Part shown: piece after piece, positions 32,643-40,639 of the stretch
How the letters are laid out: the number at the start of each line of letters is the position of its first letter
How positions within the stretch are numbered: position 1 is the first letter of the stretch
DNA from: an uncultured Ruminococcus sp.
Lineage (GTDB): Bacteria; Bacillota; Clostridia; Oscillospirales; Ruminococcaceae
Assembly (NCBI GenBank): GCA_937910385.1
Contig: CALEPT010000163.1
Location: forward strand, 1-57,022
Length of the DNA: 57,022 nucleotides
Reading direction: 5' to 3'
Made by a program: the position numbers and the translations under genes
Notes under the pieces: generated by a model
What the model saw: only the letters and a program-made list of their open reading frames with translations
The model's database searches: none
What the model was told of the DNA's origin: nothing

Positions 32643-33956
32643 TTATTTCATGAAAACAAATTCGTGCAGGTCGAAGATGTTTCTGCCGTCAAACATTTGC
32701 GCCGACCATTCGTGGTATGCGTGCTCAATCGCCAGATAAATACTGTGACGTCCCACAACATTTTTTACAGAAGCTTTATAAACTCCGTCTTGCGTATCTG
32801 TAAAGCAGACTCCTATCTCCTCGCCGTCCTCTGAGTCGATGCGGATATGTATTTCTCCTCGGCAGCCGCTGCCGGTTATCCGGACGGCAAAGGTCATCTC
32901 ACTGCCCGAGAAATCCTTACCAAAATCAAAATACTTATAACCAATAACGCTCCCCTTGCGGATATTTGTAACAGTACGTGTAAAGGTATCCTTTTCCGTC
33001 ACAAAGCAGCCTCCTTTTAAAACGCAGGCTATATCCGCAGAAGTTATAGCATAAGGGTCGAGGGAATCAGCAAAGCCGAGCGAGGTCATCTCCACTTGCG
33101 GGATAGTTCCGTCAGGGAGTATCTCAACACGCTCAGCGCAGGCACGTCTTGACATTATCGTTCCATTTGTCATACGATGATAGAAGATGTACCACTGACC
33201 TTTTATGCAGCACAACGAGCCATGGTCATTGCCGCCGGGATAATCGATACCATTACTGATTATAGTTCCTTTTCTCTCGAAGGGACCTGTCGGGCTTTCT
33301 GAAACTGCATAACAAAGCTCACGGCCTGTGCGATTTGAATATATGAGATAATACCTTCCGTTTATTCTCCTAGGCGAGCTCGCCTCGAAGAAATCGTTCG
33401 GCTGAGTTCCGCAAGGTATCATATCCGCTTTGTAAGAGCCTTTCTTAATAGTGTACATATCCGCTTCCAATTCTCCGAAATGCGAACGCTCAAAGCCATA
33501 GTAAATGTAAGCTCTGCCGTCGTCATCTACGAGGACTCCCGCATCATTGAAAATGCCGTCATCACCTGCATCGGCCTCGTCATAGACATATCGGCTAAGG
33601 AGACTGAAAGGTCCCTCCGGGTAGTCGCTCACACCAACACAGCCCTTGGAATTGAGAATATATGCGTAAAGGTAGTATCTTCCGTCACGTTCTACAACAT
33701 CAGGAGCATATAGTTCTTTATCCGTCCAGTCGGTATCAGCGATCCCAGCGTCTCCGTCACGTGTTCGGAAGCTGACACCGTGACATACCCAATGCTCAAG
33801 ATCGTCAACAGGTGCCGACCATACCTTAAGCTTATAGTCGCAGAACATATCGGAAGAAGCACGGTCATGCGAACCGTATATATAAACTCTGTCGCCGAAT
33901 ACTCTCGGCTCACCGTCAGGGATATATTCCCACAAGGGCAAAAATGGATTAGCCAT
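32643..33956 (-). CDS. Glycoside hydrolase family 43 enzyme
   Basis: Five-bladed propeller glycosidase of 437 residues, likely an arabinofuranosidase or xylosidase acting on hemicellulose oligosaccharides. The N-terminus NPFLPLWEYIPDGEPRVFG carries the catalytic-base region, YAPDVVERDGRYYLYAYI the pKa-modulating Asp, and FFEASSPRRINGRYYLIYSN the acid Glu. Residues from about 310 on form a beta-sandwich like a carbohydrate-binding module (GSVIGYKYFDFGKDFSG). There is no signal peptide, so it probably acts on imported sugars. AAGGAGG gives ATG 33956. It is divergent from an AraC regulator, its likely controller. Confidence 0.9.
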   Translation of the reverse strand: MANPFLPLWEYIPDGEPRVFGDRVYIYGSHDRASSDMFCDYKLKVWSAPVDDLEHWVCHGVSFRTRDGDAGIADTDWTDKELYAPDVVERDGRYYLYAYILNSKGCVGVSDYPEGPFSLLSRYVYDEADAGDDGIFNDAGVLVDDDGRAYIYYGFERSHFGELEADMYTIKKGSYKADMIPCGTQPNDFFEASSPRRINGRYYLIYSNRTGRELCYAVSESPTGPFERKGTIISNGIDYPGGNDHGSLCCIKGQWYIFYHRMTNGTIMSRRACAERVEILPDGTIPQVEMTSLGFADSLDPYAITSADIACVLKGGCFVTEKDTFTRTVTNIRKGSVIGYKYFDFGKDFSGSEMTFAVRITGSGCRGEIHIRIDSEDGEEIGVCFTDTQDGVYKASVKNVVGRHSIYLAIEHAYHEWSAQMFDGRNIFDLHEFVFMK

Positions 33957-34032
33957 AAAAACCTCCTTGATCGGCGCGATACGCCCAATTCTCACATTAT
34001 AATATTGATAAGAAGCTTTATCTTCTTCAGCA

Positions 34033-34061
34033 TTGCTTTTTCTGTAAGCGTATGCTATAAT
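34033..34061 (+). promoter_or_regulatory. Promoter of the AraC-type regulator
   Basis: TTGCTT (34033-34038), 17 bp, TATAAT (34056-34061). It lies in the 190-bp region shared with the divergent GH43 gene, whose own promoter I could not define. Confidence 0.65.
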
Positions 34062-34146
34062 GATTATAACATTTTTTTCTTTATGATAATAGAATAAATC
34101 AGACAAGAATCTATCCTAAAAACGACAAGTTAGGGAGGTGCACAAG

Positions 34147-35019
34147 ATGTTCCGTATGCCGCTGGAGGCTTTCACAAGTGATGAGAGCTTTCCGTTTTTC
34201 ATTCAGTTCGGAGGACACAACGAACCGCTTTTTCTTCATGGCCATGACGATTACTCAGAGCTCGTGATCGTTCTCAGCGGAACAGCTCAGCATATAGTAG
34301 GCTCAGAACGCTATACGATAGGGAAAGGTGATGTTTTCGTCATTGATACGGATACAGAACACGGCTACGACGCTCCGTCAGATTTCAGGATATGCAATAT
34401 AATGTTCCGCAGAAGCTTTGTAGACCTTTCAAAAACAGACATTGCTCAATCGGCAGGATTCCAGGCTCTTTTCATACTCGAACCGCGCAATACCCAACGC
34501 TCGGGTTTTACAAGCCGTCTTCATCTTGACGGAGAAAACTTTTTACGCATCGAACGCTTTATTACTCGTATCCATGATGAGTATTACGGAGATCTCCCCG
34601 GAAAGAAAACATTGATAGAGGCTTATTTTCTTGACCTTGTTGTAATTCTTTCAAGACTGTATGATACACATGAGATCAGAGAAAATGACGGCATTGTAAA
34701 GCTCGCTTCCGCTATTGCATATATCGAAAAACACTATTTTGAAGAAATATCCATAGCTGAGCTCTCAAAGCTATCAAACTACTCTCAGCGACACTTCATA
34801 CGTCTCTTCAAAGAAGCTCTTGGATGCGTACCTATGCAGTATATCACAAGACTGAGAATAGAGAAGGCATGTGATATGCTCAGCAATACTTCCCTTTCAA
34901 TTACTGAGGTAGCTTTCAGGTGCGGGTATCCTGACAGCAACTACTTCAGCAAGCTTTTCCGAAAATATATCGGCTGCTCCCCCAGGAGCTACCGTGATGA
35001 TCTGACAGTTCGGCGATAA
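34147..35019 (+). CDS. AraC-family transcriptional regulator
   Basis: Protein of 290 residues. The N-terminal cupin sugar-sensing domain (about 20-150; FLHGHDDYSELVIVLSGTAQHIVG) is followed by a C-terminal double helix-turn-helix (about 190-288; EISIAELSKLSNYSQRHFIRLFKEALG and SITEVAFRCGYPDSNYFSKLFRKYIGCSPRSYR). GGGAGGTG is correctly spaced for ATG 34147; an in-frame GTG at 34138 overlaps that site and is less likely. It is divergent from the GH43 gene, which suggests sugar-responsive control of it. Confidence 0.95.
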   Translation: MFRMPLEAFTSDESFPFFIQFGGHNEPLFLHGHDDYSELVIVLSGTAQHIVGSERYTIGKGDVFVIDTDTEHGYDAPSDFRICNIMFRRSFVDLSKTDIAQSAGFQALFILEPRNTQRSGFTSRLHLDGENFLRIERFITRIHDEYYGDLPGKKTLIEAYFLDLVVILSRLYDTHEIRENDGIVKLASAIAYIEKHYFEEISIAELSKLSNYSQRHFIRLFKEALGCVPMQYITRLRIEKACDMLSNTSLSITEVAFRCGYPDSNYFSKLFRKYIGCSPRSYRDDLTVRR

Positions 35020-35095
35020 CAAAATATAAACTTTTGGCATAAGATATAAAGAGAATATTCAATTCATTCTCCAATCCAATGAAAGGAATGTTTTT

Positions 35096-35833
35096 ATGCC
35101 AAAGGTATTTTTAAGCCCTTCTACTCAGGAATGGAATCAGTACGCCACTGAGGGGAATGAAGAGCTTTATATGAATCTTCTTGCAGACCGAATCGAACCT
35201 TATCTGAGATCAAGCGGAATAAGCTATGTCCGCAACGATCCTGCAAGAAATGCTGCGGGCGCAATACAGGATTCAAATATGTCATATTACGATGTTCACC
35301 TGGCGCTTCATTCAAATGCTGCTCCGGAGCAGCTTGCGGGCAGGCTCAGGGGGATCGACGTTTATTTTGCTCCCTCAAGCTACGATAGCGAGCGCCTTGC
35401 CAACATCATGGCAAATAATCTCAGATACATCTACCCTCTTCCGGACAAGGTAAGAGCTCTGCCTACATCTTCTCTCGGAGAAGTGCTGCGGACGCGCGCA
35501 GTCGCAGTTCTTGCCGAGCTCGGCTACCATGACAACTACGCTGACGAAGCATGGCTGAAAAATAATCTGGAAAATATAGCACGCAATATCGTCGGCTCAC
35601 TCTGCGATTATTTCGGTATACCGTTCGTTCCTGTCGGTCCCGTCAGAACAGGCACAGTTACCACTGACGGAAGCGGGCTGAACATACGCAGCTATCCTGA
35701 TATTTCGGCATCTATAATTGGTTCTATGCCTGACGGAGCCTCCGTCACCATAAACGGCGAAACAAACGGATGGTATGTGGTCTCATACAACGGGATAAAC
35801 GGTTATTCAAGCAGCGATTTTATTACGATATGA
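35096..35833 (+). CDS. N-acetylmuramoyl-L-alanine amidase-like protein with SH3b domain
   Basis: Protein of 245 residues: an Amidase_3-type domain (about 1-180) and a bacterial SH3 domain (about 190-245; GSGLNIRSYPDISASIIGSMPDGASVTI). Visible zinc-site residues are E22 (GNEELYMNLLAD), H72 (LALHSNAAP) and the catalytic-type E141 (LAELGYHDN). The usual first zinc ligand, His of the D-x-G-H motif, is not seen: the strand reads VFLSPSTQEWNQYA. This SPSxQ form may be a natural variant of the family rather than decay. No signal peptide is seen, so export would need holin-like or lysis release. AAAGGAATG precedes the ATG. Confidence 0.85.
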   Translation: MPKVFLSPSTQEWNQYATEGNEELYMNLLADRIEPYLRSSGISYVRNDPARNAAGAIQDSNMSYYDVHLALHSNAAPEQLAGRLRGIDVYFAPSSYDSERLANIMANNLRYIYPLPDKVRALPTSSLGEVLRTRAVAVLAELGYHDNYADEAWLKNNLENIARNIVGSLCDYFGIPFVPVGPVRTGTVTTDGSGLNIRSYPDISASIIGSMPDGASVTINGETNGWYVVSYNGINGYSSSDFITI

Positions 35834-35839
35834 TACAGA

Positions 35840-35864
35840 AAAGGGGCTTTATCAGCCCCTTTTT
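35840..35864. terminator. Terminator between amidase and S11-like genes
   Basis: AAAGGGGCT (35840-35848) pairs with AGCCCCTTT (35854-35862), flanked by T on the plus strand and A on the other side, so it can serve both convergent genes. Confidence 0.87.
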
Positions 35865-37282
35865 CATTCATTATTTGAGGAAGATCTCTTCTTTTTGCTT
35901 TTTTTCTTTTTATCTACCTTGGGAACTGCATAAATGGGTTTCAGCGGCTTTGCCTTGCTCTTAAATACCACATAGGAATATATGCACACTATTATATAAA
36001 TAGCACAAAGCAGGCATGATATCAAAAGCGCCTTGTTGAACCAGCGCGACTTCGGAAACAGCTTGGCTACGTACAGATTGTACTTAGATTCCGAACGCTT
36101 TACCCCTGATACAGCAACTACCTCAACGGTACCGAGGACCTCACCGGAATATACTATAGAAAGCTCTCCGAGCGGCTCGCCCTTTTCAACAGGAGCCTCA
36201 AGAGTATTCTTGTACCATGTTATCCGACTCTTATCAATAACTGATGTATCCACTTCGTCGTACCAGAGCAGCGTGAAATCCTCCTTTGGTCTTGCAAGAA
36301 CGTAATCATTACCGTCAGCAAGAGTTACCTGAAGTTCCCCTACCTCGGCAGTATCAGCAAGTATTACCTGATAGGAGAAATGCGTGAATGCCCAGTCAAA
36401 GAGCGCTGTGGCGTCCTCAAGATGATAGAAAGTAGTGTTGCCGTCAGCGTCGTTTATCGGGGATTTCATAAGAACAGCCAGATAATTATTTCCATCGCGG
36501 CTCGCCATAGCAACTATATTTCTGCCAGCAAGTTCGAGATTTCCTGTCTTGATACCTTTTGCTCCTGCATAGTAGTAATCGCTTTCAGGATCCATCATAG
36601 TATTGGAATGAGTCCATATCCATGTGTCATGGTTAGGATGAGAATCAATATTCGGAACTGTAGGATTATAGGTGAAGGTCGTAGAAATAGTTTCAAAAAG
36701 GGGGACATTAAGCGCATACTGTGTAAGAGTTGCCATATCCCTTGCAGTAGTGTATTGGTCGGGATCATACATTCCTGTGGCATTCGTGAAATGAGTAGAC
36801 TCAAGACCTATCTCAGCAGCCTTCTCATTCATCATGTCAACAAATTCAGAGGTGTTTCCATCAGAAACATGATACGCAATAGTCTCGGCAGCCTCTATAG
36901 ATGACGTTAACATCATTGCATAAAGCAGATCGCTTACCGTAAGAACATCACCGTCATAGATATCCGCAAAGCGAAGATCATCAATATACTCTGTATCATA
37001 AAGATAGCTGTAGACAGATTCGTCAATAGTGATCTCTTCAGAAAGATCCTGGCAGTTTTCAAGACACACCACAGCTGTCATAATATTTACAAGCGGTCCG
37101 GGAAGCTGCTTGGAGTCCGCGTTTTTCTCATGTATAACAGTATCTGCATCGAGATTTATCATGATAGCAGATTCGCTTTGTATAGTTGTTTTCAGCGGGA
37201 AGCTCACCGCGCTTGCTTTTTGTACACATATTAAAGGAAGGACGGTTACAACAGCAGCAAGAGCAGATAAAAACTTTTTCAT
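35864..37282 (-). CDS. Membrane-anchored peptidase S11 homologue lacking the nucleophile
   Basis: Protein of 472 residues: signal peptide (about 1-25), S11 domain, C-terminal beta domain, one membrane segment (ALLISCLLCAIYIIVCIYSYVVF, about 415-437) and a Lys/Ser-rich cytoplasmic tail. The fold is clear from FVDMMNEKAAEIGLESTHFTNATGMYDPDQYTTARDMA. In place of SxxK it has PLVN (63-66), so both Ser and Lys are gone; SxN reads SSI (127-129); only KTG (245-247) survives. It should be catalytically dead. Own promoter (37356-37384) and shared terminator. AAAGGAG precedes the ATG. Confidence 0.85.
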   Translation of the reverse strand: MKKFLSALAAVVTVLPLICVQKASAVSFPLKTTIQSESAIMINLDADTVIHEKNADSKQLPGPLVNIMTAVVCLENCQDLSEEITIDESVYSYLYDTEYIDDLRFADIYDGDVLTVSDLLYAMMLTSSIEAAETIAYHVSDGNTSEFVDMMNEKAAEIGLESTHFTNATGMYDPDQYTTARDMATLTQYALNVPLFETISTTFTYNPTVPNIDSHPNHDTWIWTHSNTMMDPESDYYYAGAKGIKTGNLELAGRNIVAMASRDGNNYLAVLMKSPINDADGNTTFYHLEDATALFDWAFTHFSYQVILADTAEVGELQVTLADGNDYVLARPKEDFTLLWYDEVDTSVIDKSRITWYKNTLEAPVEKGEPLGELSIVYSGEVLGTVEVVAVSGVKRSESKYNLYVAKLFPKSRWFNKALLISCLLCAIYIIVCIYSYVVFKSKAKPLKPIYAVPKVDKKKKSKKKRSSSNNE

Positions 37283-37355
37283 ATATTCTCCTTTATTTAA
37301 ACGGAAAACCGTATATTCTTGGTAGCGTAAATGTATAGTAACACTATTATCATAT

Positions 37356-37384
37356 ATTATAACATATTATCATGAAAAAATCAA
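37356..37384 (-). promoter_or_regulatory. Promoter of the membrane-anchored S11-like gene
   Basis: TTGATT (37379-37384), 17 bp, TATAAT (37356-37361). The -35 box touches the structured repeat element that begins at 37388. Confidence 0.7.
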
Positions 37385-37387
37385 CCT

Positions 37388-37615
37388 GCGCGGAGAGAAA
37401 TTTCCGATTTTTTTATCTTTGGCGCGAAGACGGCAGCGCGGTGGCTCCCTGCAGTTAAGCTGTGTACCAAATCTTTGATTTGGCTTTCATAGCTATATGC
37501 ATAGCTGCAGGGAGATGTCCGTAGGGCAGAGGGCCGCGGGTTCTGTTGGGACACCGCGCTTATAATACATAATGTTTCAAAAAGCAATGGGGCGCGGAAA
37601 AAATTTTCGTCTTTG
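37388..37615. repeat. Direct-repeat-flanked structured intergenic element
   Basis: About 230 bp with no credible gene. The ends carry related direct repeats beginning GCGCGGA and ending TCTTTG (37388-37421 and 37592-37615). Between them is a nested fold: AGCGCGGTG/CACCGCGCT (37435-37443 with 37552-37560) closes the structure; CTCCCTGCAG/CTGCAGGGAG (37445-37454 with 37505-37514) encloses hairpins CCAAATC/GATTTGG (37467-37483) and AGCTAT/ATAGCT (37491-37506); a further arm lies at 37517-37552. Its G+C is higher than the flanks. It could be a structured RNA or a MITE/REP-type repeat; the transcribed strand is unknown. Confidence 0.5.
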
Positions 37616-37682
37616 TTTTTTAACGTGATAGCTGCCCGCATTCCTATTTTGCCAATATCTTGAAACCCTTAAAACTTAACTG

Positions 37683-37711
37683 TTGCATTATCAGTGATTC
37701 TGTGATAAAAT
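37683..37711 (+). promoter_or_regulatory. Promoter of the phosphoesterase gene
   Basis: TTGCAT (37683-37688), 17 bp, TAAAAT (37706-37711). A TATAAT at 37711-37716 is an alternative -10 with a longer spacer. Confidence 0.55.
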
Positions 37712-37752
37712 ATAATGTGAACAAAATGCACAACCGATCGGAGGTTTTAAAA

Positions 37753-38415
37753 TTGATATATATAACGGGAGACACACACGGAGATATAAACAGATTCAAA
37801 AGTCCGGAAATGAAGAAGCTCCGCCGCGGCGATACTCTTATCATCTGCGGTGATTTTGGATTTATGTGGGATAATTCAAGAAAAGAAAGAGCCGCCATGA
37901 GAAAGCTTTCTTCGAAAGACTACACGATCGCCTTTGTTGACGGCTGCCATGAGAATTTCGATATGCTTGAGGAGCTTCCTGTATCAGAATGGAATGGTGG
38001 CAAAGTACATAAGCTGCGCAATAATGTTATACACCTTATGCGCGGACAAGTATATACCATCGAGGATAAGAAAATATTTGCTTTCGGAGGAGGTCACAGT
38101 CAGGATTACGATTTCCGTCGTGACGGCGACTGGTGGGAGCGCGAACAGCCTACTCACGCCGAGATCATGGAAGCTATCGGTAATCTGCGCAGCAATAATT
38201 ACAGAATGGACTATATAATAACTCACGAACCTCCCGCTTCTCTCAAAGACTGCCTTGGAGTAGATGTTCTCCAGCGCCTTGAAGTACATGCTTTCTTTGA
38301 GGATATAATAAAGACCTGTCGGTATAAAAAATGGTTCTTCGGGAAATGCCACATTGACAAGCATATCCCCATTAAATTTTATGCGGTATTTAACAATGTT
38401 ACTCCACTGAAATAA
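37753..38415 (+). CDS. Calcineurin-like metallophosphoesterase
   Basis: Protein of 220 residues with metal-site motifs YITGDTHGDINRF, IICGDFGFMWD and FVDGCHENFD (the GNHE position) and a later THEPP. It belongs to the calcineurin-like phosphoesterases, of the kind related to small protein phosphatases or diadenosine-tetraphosphatases; substrate unknown. The start is probably the TTG at 37753, because CGGAGG lies 8 bp before it and the family motif begins at once; the frame is open upstream without a ribosome site. Followed after 52 bp by the TspO gene. Confidence 0.85.
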   Translation: MIYITGDTHGDINRFKSPEMKKLRRGDTLIICGDFGFMWDNSRKERAAMRKLSSKDYTIAFVDGCHENFDMLEELPVSEWNGGKVHKLRNNVIHLMRGQVYTIEDKKIFAFGGGHSQDYDFRRDGDWWEREQPTHAEIMEAIGNLRSNNYRMDYIITHEPPASLKDCLGVDVLQRLEVHAFFEDIIKTCRYKKWFFGKCHIDKHIPIKFYAVFNNVTPLK

Positions 38416-38467
38416 AGCATATTACGAAAGATCTTGTCATAGTATGTACAAACAGGAGGTACTGACT

Positions 38468-38941
38468 ATGAAAAAATTTGATCTTACCGGTTTACTGATA
38501 CATATTGTCTCTGCCGAGCTTGTAGGGGCTCTTTCCGCTCTGATATCAGGAAGCTTCTCAGAGGTATATTCTTCTATCGCCAGACCGCCATTATCCCCGC
38601 CTTCTGCAGTTTTTCCTATAGTGTGGGCAATACTGTATGCTTTAATGGGAGCTTCGGCATATATCATTTTCTCACAGGATGACGACATTCCCGAGCGAAA
38701 CACCGCTATAGGTCTTTATGTTATCCAACTTGCCGTAAATTTCGCTTGGAGCATAATTTTCTTCCGCTTCAGAGCCTTCTTTGCGGCAGCCGTCACTGCC
38801 GTGGTTTTAGCTATGCTCGTCACAGCAATGGTTCTCTCGTTCCGGAAGGTGAGCAAAACTGCTGCACTTATGAATCTTCCCTATTTGCTGTGGTCATTCT
38901 TCGCTGCATATCTTGCATTCGGAGTGTGGCTTATGAATTAG
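38468..38941 (+). CDS. TspO/MBR-family membrane protein
   Basis: Protein of 157 residues with five membrane segments. Family features are the SIARPPLSPPSAVFPIVWAILYALMGASAYIIF block and the later NFAWSIIFFRFRAFFAA and NLPYLLWSFFAAYLAFGVWLMN. TspO proteins bind porphyrins and other tetrapyrroles and are linked to stress responses; the role in an anaerobe is unclear. AGGAGG gives ATG 38468. It is probably co-transcribed with the phosphoesterase upstream. Confidence 0.93.
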   Translation: MKKFDLTGLLIHIVSAELVGALSALISGSFSEVYSSIARPPLSPPSAVFPIVWAILYALMGASAYIIFSQDDDIPERNTAIGLYVIQLAVNFAWSIIFFRFRAFFAAAVTAVVLAMLVTAMVLSFRKVSKTAALMNLPYLLWSFFAAYLAFGVWLMN

Positions 38942-38978
38942 GGAATATCATGTAAACTCTTTTTCCAATATTTCATCA

Positions 38979-39007
38979 TTGATTTAACCTGTGACCTCTG
39001 GTATAAT
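38979..39007 (+). promoter_or_regulatory. Promoter of the 19-residue peptide gene
   Basis: TTGATT (38979-38984), 17 bp, TATAAT (39002-39007), about 45 bp before the short ORF. Confidence 0.8.
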
Positions 39008-39051
39008 AGAATTATCCCAAGAAGGGGAAATACATAAGGAGGTTACTTAAT

Positions 39052-39111
39052 ATGTGCTGCAATAACATTTTAAAGGCACTTTGCGAGATGTTCGGAATCT
39101 GCTGCCGATAA
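39052..39111 (+). CDS. Cysteine-rich 19-residue peptide (micropeptide gene)
   Basis: The ORF encodes MCCNNILKALCEMFGICCR: five Cys in 19 residues (C2, C3, C11, C17, C18) in a near-symmetrical CC-x7-C-x5-CC layout around an amphipathic core. Coding is supported by AAGGAGG (39037-39043) at ideal spacing before the ATG and by a complete private transcription unit: a TTGATT-17-TATAAT promoter upstream and a 9-bp hairpin downstream (39122-39148). It is not a leader peptide, because the next gene is convergent. The peptide might bind metal, form disulfides or insert in the membrane; these are guesses. An alternative is a small RNA whose ORF is incidental. Confidence 0.65.
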   Translation: MCCNNILKALCEMFGICCR

Positions 39112-39121
39112 AACCAAAGAG

Positions 39122-39155
39122 GGCTGCTGTGCGCGATGTACAGCAGCCATTCTTT
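39122..39155 (+). terminator. Terminator of the 19-residue peptide gene
   Basis: GGCTGCTGT (39122-39130) pairs with ACAGCAGCC (39140-39148), followed by the T-rich ATTCTTTATT. Confidence 0.8.
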
Positions 39156-39195
39156 ATTGCCCAAAACAGGTCATTGATGTAAGCGAATACATATA

Positions 39196-39241
39196 AAAAG
39201 GACGACTTTCAGAGGTATTCCCCTCTTTTTGCCGTCCTTTT
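39196..39241 (-). terminator. Terminator of the rnf operon
   Basis: AAAAGGACG (39196-39204) pairs with CGTCCTTTT (39233-39241). An inner GAGG/CCTC hairpin sits in the loop. T5 follows on the minus strand. Confidence 0.82.
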
Positions 39242-39244
39242 GCA

Positions 39245-40045
39245 TTATTGTGCAGATCTGTCGCAGCTGTGTATAGCCTTTACAGGGCACGCAGCAACGC
39301 ACGTTCCGCAATCGGTGCATTTATCATAATCTATCGAGGCGTGGAAGTCAGTCACGGTTATAGCTCCGTTAGGACACTTCTTCTCGCAGATCTTACAGCC
39401 TATACATCCGTTTTTACAGCTGAGTTTCGTGTTTTTTCCGTTATCAGCAGAAGAACACAACACGTCGGTGTGTCTTGCAATGGGCTTTATCGAGATAAGT
39501 TTATTGGGACAGACAGCCTCGCACTGTCCGCAAGCCTTGCACAGCGACGGATCAACCTTTGCAACGCCGTTTTCGATCTTTATTCCACCGTATTCGCAAA
39601 CCGCAACACAGTCGCCAAGTCCGATACAGCCGTATTTGCAAACTCCGTTACCACCATAAAAGCGCTTTACCGCCTTGCATGACTGCACTCCGTCAAACTC
39701 AAACGCCCGGCTCGTTGCATTGCAGTCTCCGTTACAATGTACAACCGCTGCCATCGGTATTACCTCTCCTGCGGAAGTACCAAGGATATCTGCGATCTTT
39801 CCGGCAGCTTCTGCTCCTCCCGGACGGCAGAGATTAGGAGCTGCGCCATTATTTATGATAGCAGCGGCATAGTCCGCACAGCCTGCATAGCCGCAAGCAC
39901 CGCAGTTTCCCTGTGGAAGTGCCTCCCCTATCCTTTCTATGCGCTCGTCTACTTCAACATGAAATACCTTCGCAGCGATCGTAAGCAGAACTCCCGCAAG
40001 AACTCCGCAGCCGCAAAGAATAAGAACAGGAACAAGATATGTCAT
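39245..40045 (-). CDS. rnfB: Rnf complex subunit B (iron-sulfur)
   Basis: Subunit of the membrane ferredoxin:NAD+ oxidoreductase, which couples electron transfer to Na+ or H+ export. The 266-residue product has an N-terminal membrane anchor (YLVPVLILCGCGVLAGVLLTIAAKVF), the RnfB cluster motif GNCGACGYAGCADYA...C, and several 4Fe-4S ferredoxin motifs (CKACGQCEAVCPN, CIGCKICEKKCPN, CTDCGTCVAACPV). Ferredoxin is thought to dock here. Last gene of rnfCDGEAB, 15 bp after rnfA. AGGGGGTG precedes the ATG. Confidence 0.97.
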   Translation of the reverse strand: MTYLVPVLILCGCGVLAGVLLTIAAKVFHVEVDERIERIGEALPQGNCGACGYAGCADYAAAIINNGAAPNLCRPGGAEAAGKIADILGTSAGEVIPMAAVVHCNGDCNATSRAFEFDGVQSCKAVKRFYGGNGVCKYGCIGLGDCVAVCEYGGIKIENGVAKVDPSLCKACGQCEAVCPNKLISIKPIARHTDVLCSSADNGKNTKLSCKNGCIGCKICEKKCPNGAITVTDFHASIDYDKCTDCGTCVAACPVKAIHSCDRSAQ

Positions 40046-40060
40046 ATTCTATGCACCCCC

Positions 40061-40639
40061 TTAGCTGAAAAGTCCCGAAAAGCCCATGAAACTTACGGAA
40101 ACTATCGATGCAGCGATAAGCGTTGCAGGAACACCCTTGAAGGTCTCCGGGATATCGGCGTATTCAAGCTTTTTACGGACTCCCGAAAAAATAACAAGAG
40201 CAAGCATAAAGCCGAGTCCTCCGCCAAGTGCATTGATGATCGACTGAACAAATGTGTAGCTGTTATCAATATTGAGAACAGTAACGCCGAGCACCGCACA
40301 GTTCGTAGTAATCAGAGGCAGGTACACACCAAGCGACTTGTAAAGTGCAGGCACGCACTTTTTCAGGAAGTTCTCTACAAGCTGAACGAACAGCGCTATA
40401 ACGAGTATGAACACAACTGTGTCAAAGTATTCCAGTCCGTTAGGAACGAGTATACCATGGTGTATCGGGTATGTAACAAGGGTTGCACATATCATTACGA
40501 ATGTGACTGCAGCTCCCATTCCGGTCGCACTGTCAAGCTTCTTCGATACACCGAGGAACGGGCAGATACCCATGAACTTCGATAGTACAAAATTGTCCGT
40601 CAGCATTGCAGACAGTAATATCACAAATAAGGTCTTCAC
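40061..40639 (-). CDS. rnfA: Rnf complex subunit A
   Basis: Integral membrane subunit of 192 residues with six membrane segments; the N-terminus LSAMLTDNFVLSKFMGICPFLGVSKKLDSATGMG and ITTNCAVLGVTVLNI are typical. RnfA and RnfE are homologues inserted in opposite orientation around a shared Fe-S centre in current models. The start codon is GTG, with AGGAGGTGA upstream, and overlaps the rnfE stop by 4 bp (GTGA). Confidence 0.96.
   Translation of the reverse strand: MKTLFVILLSAMLTDNFVLSKFMGICPFLGVSKKLDSATGMGAAVTFVMICATLVTYPIHHGILVPNGLEYFDTVVFILVIALFVQLVENFLKKCVPALYKSLGVYLPLITTNCAVLGVTVLNIDNSYTFVQSIINALGGGLGFMLALVIFSGVRKKLEYADIPETFKGVPATLIAASIVSVSFMGFSGLFS

Noticed and set aside
37381..37641. 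86-codon minus-strand frame in the structured repeat
   Set aside because: It spans several perfect hairpins, lacks a ribosome site, and its composition is dictated by the repeat; treated as non-coding.
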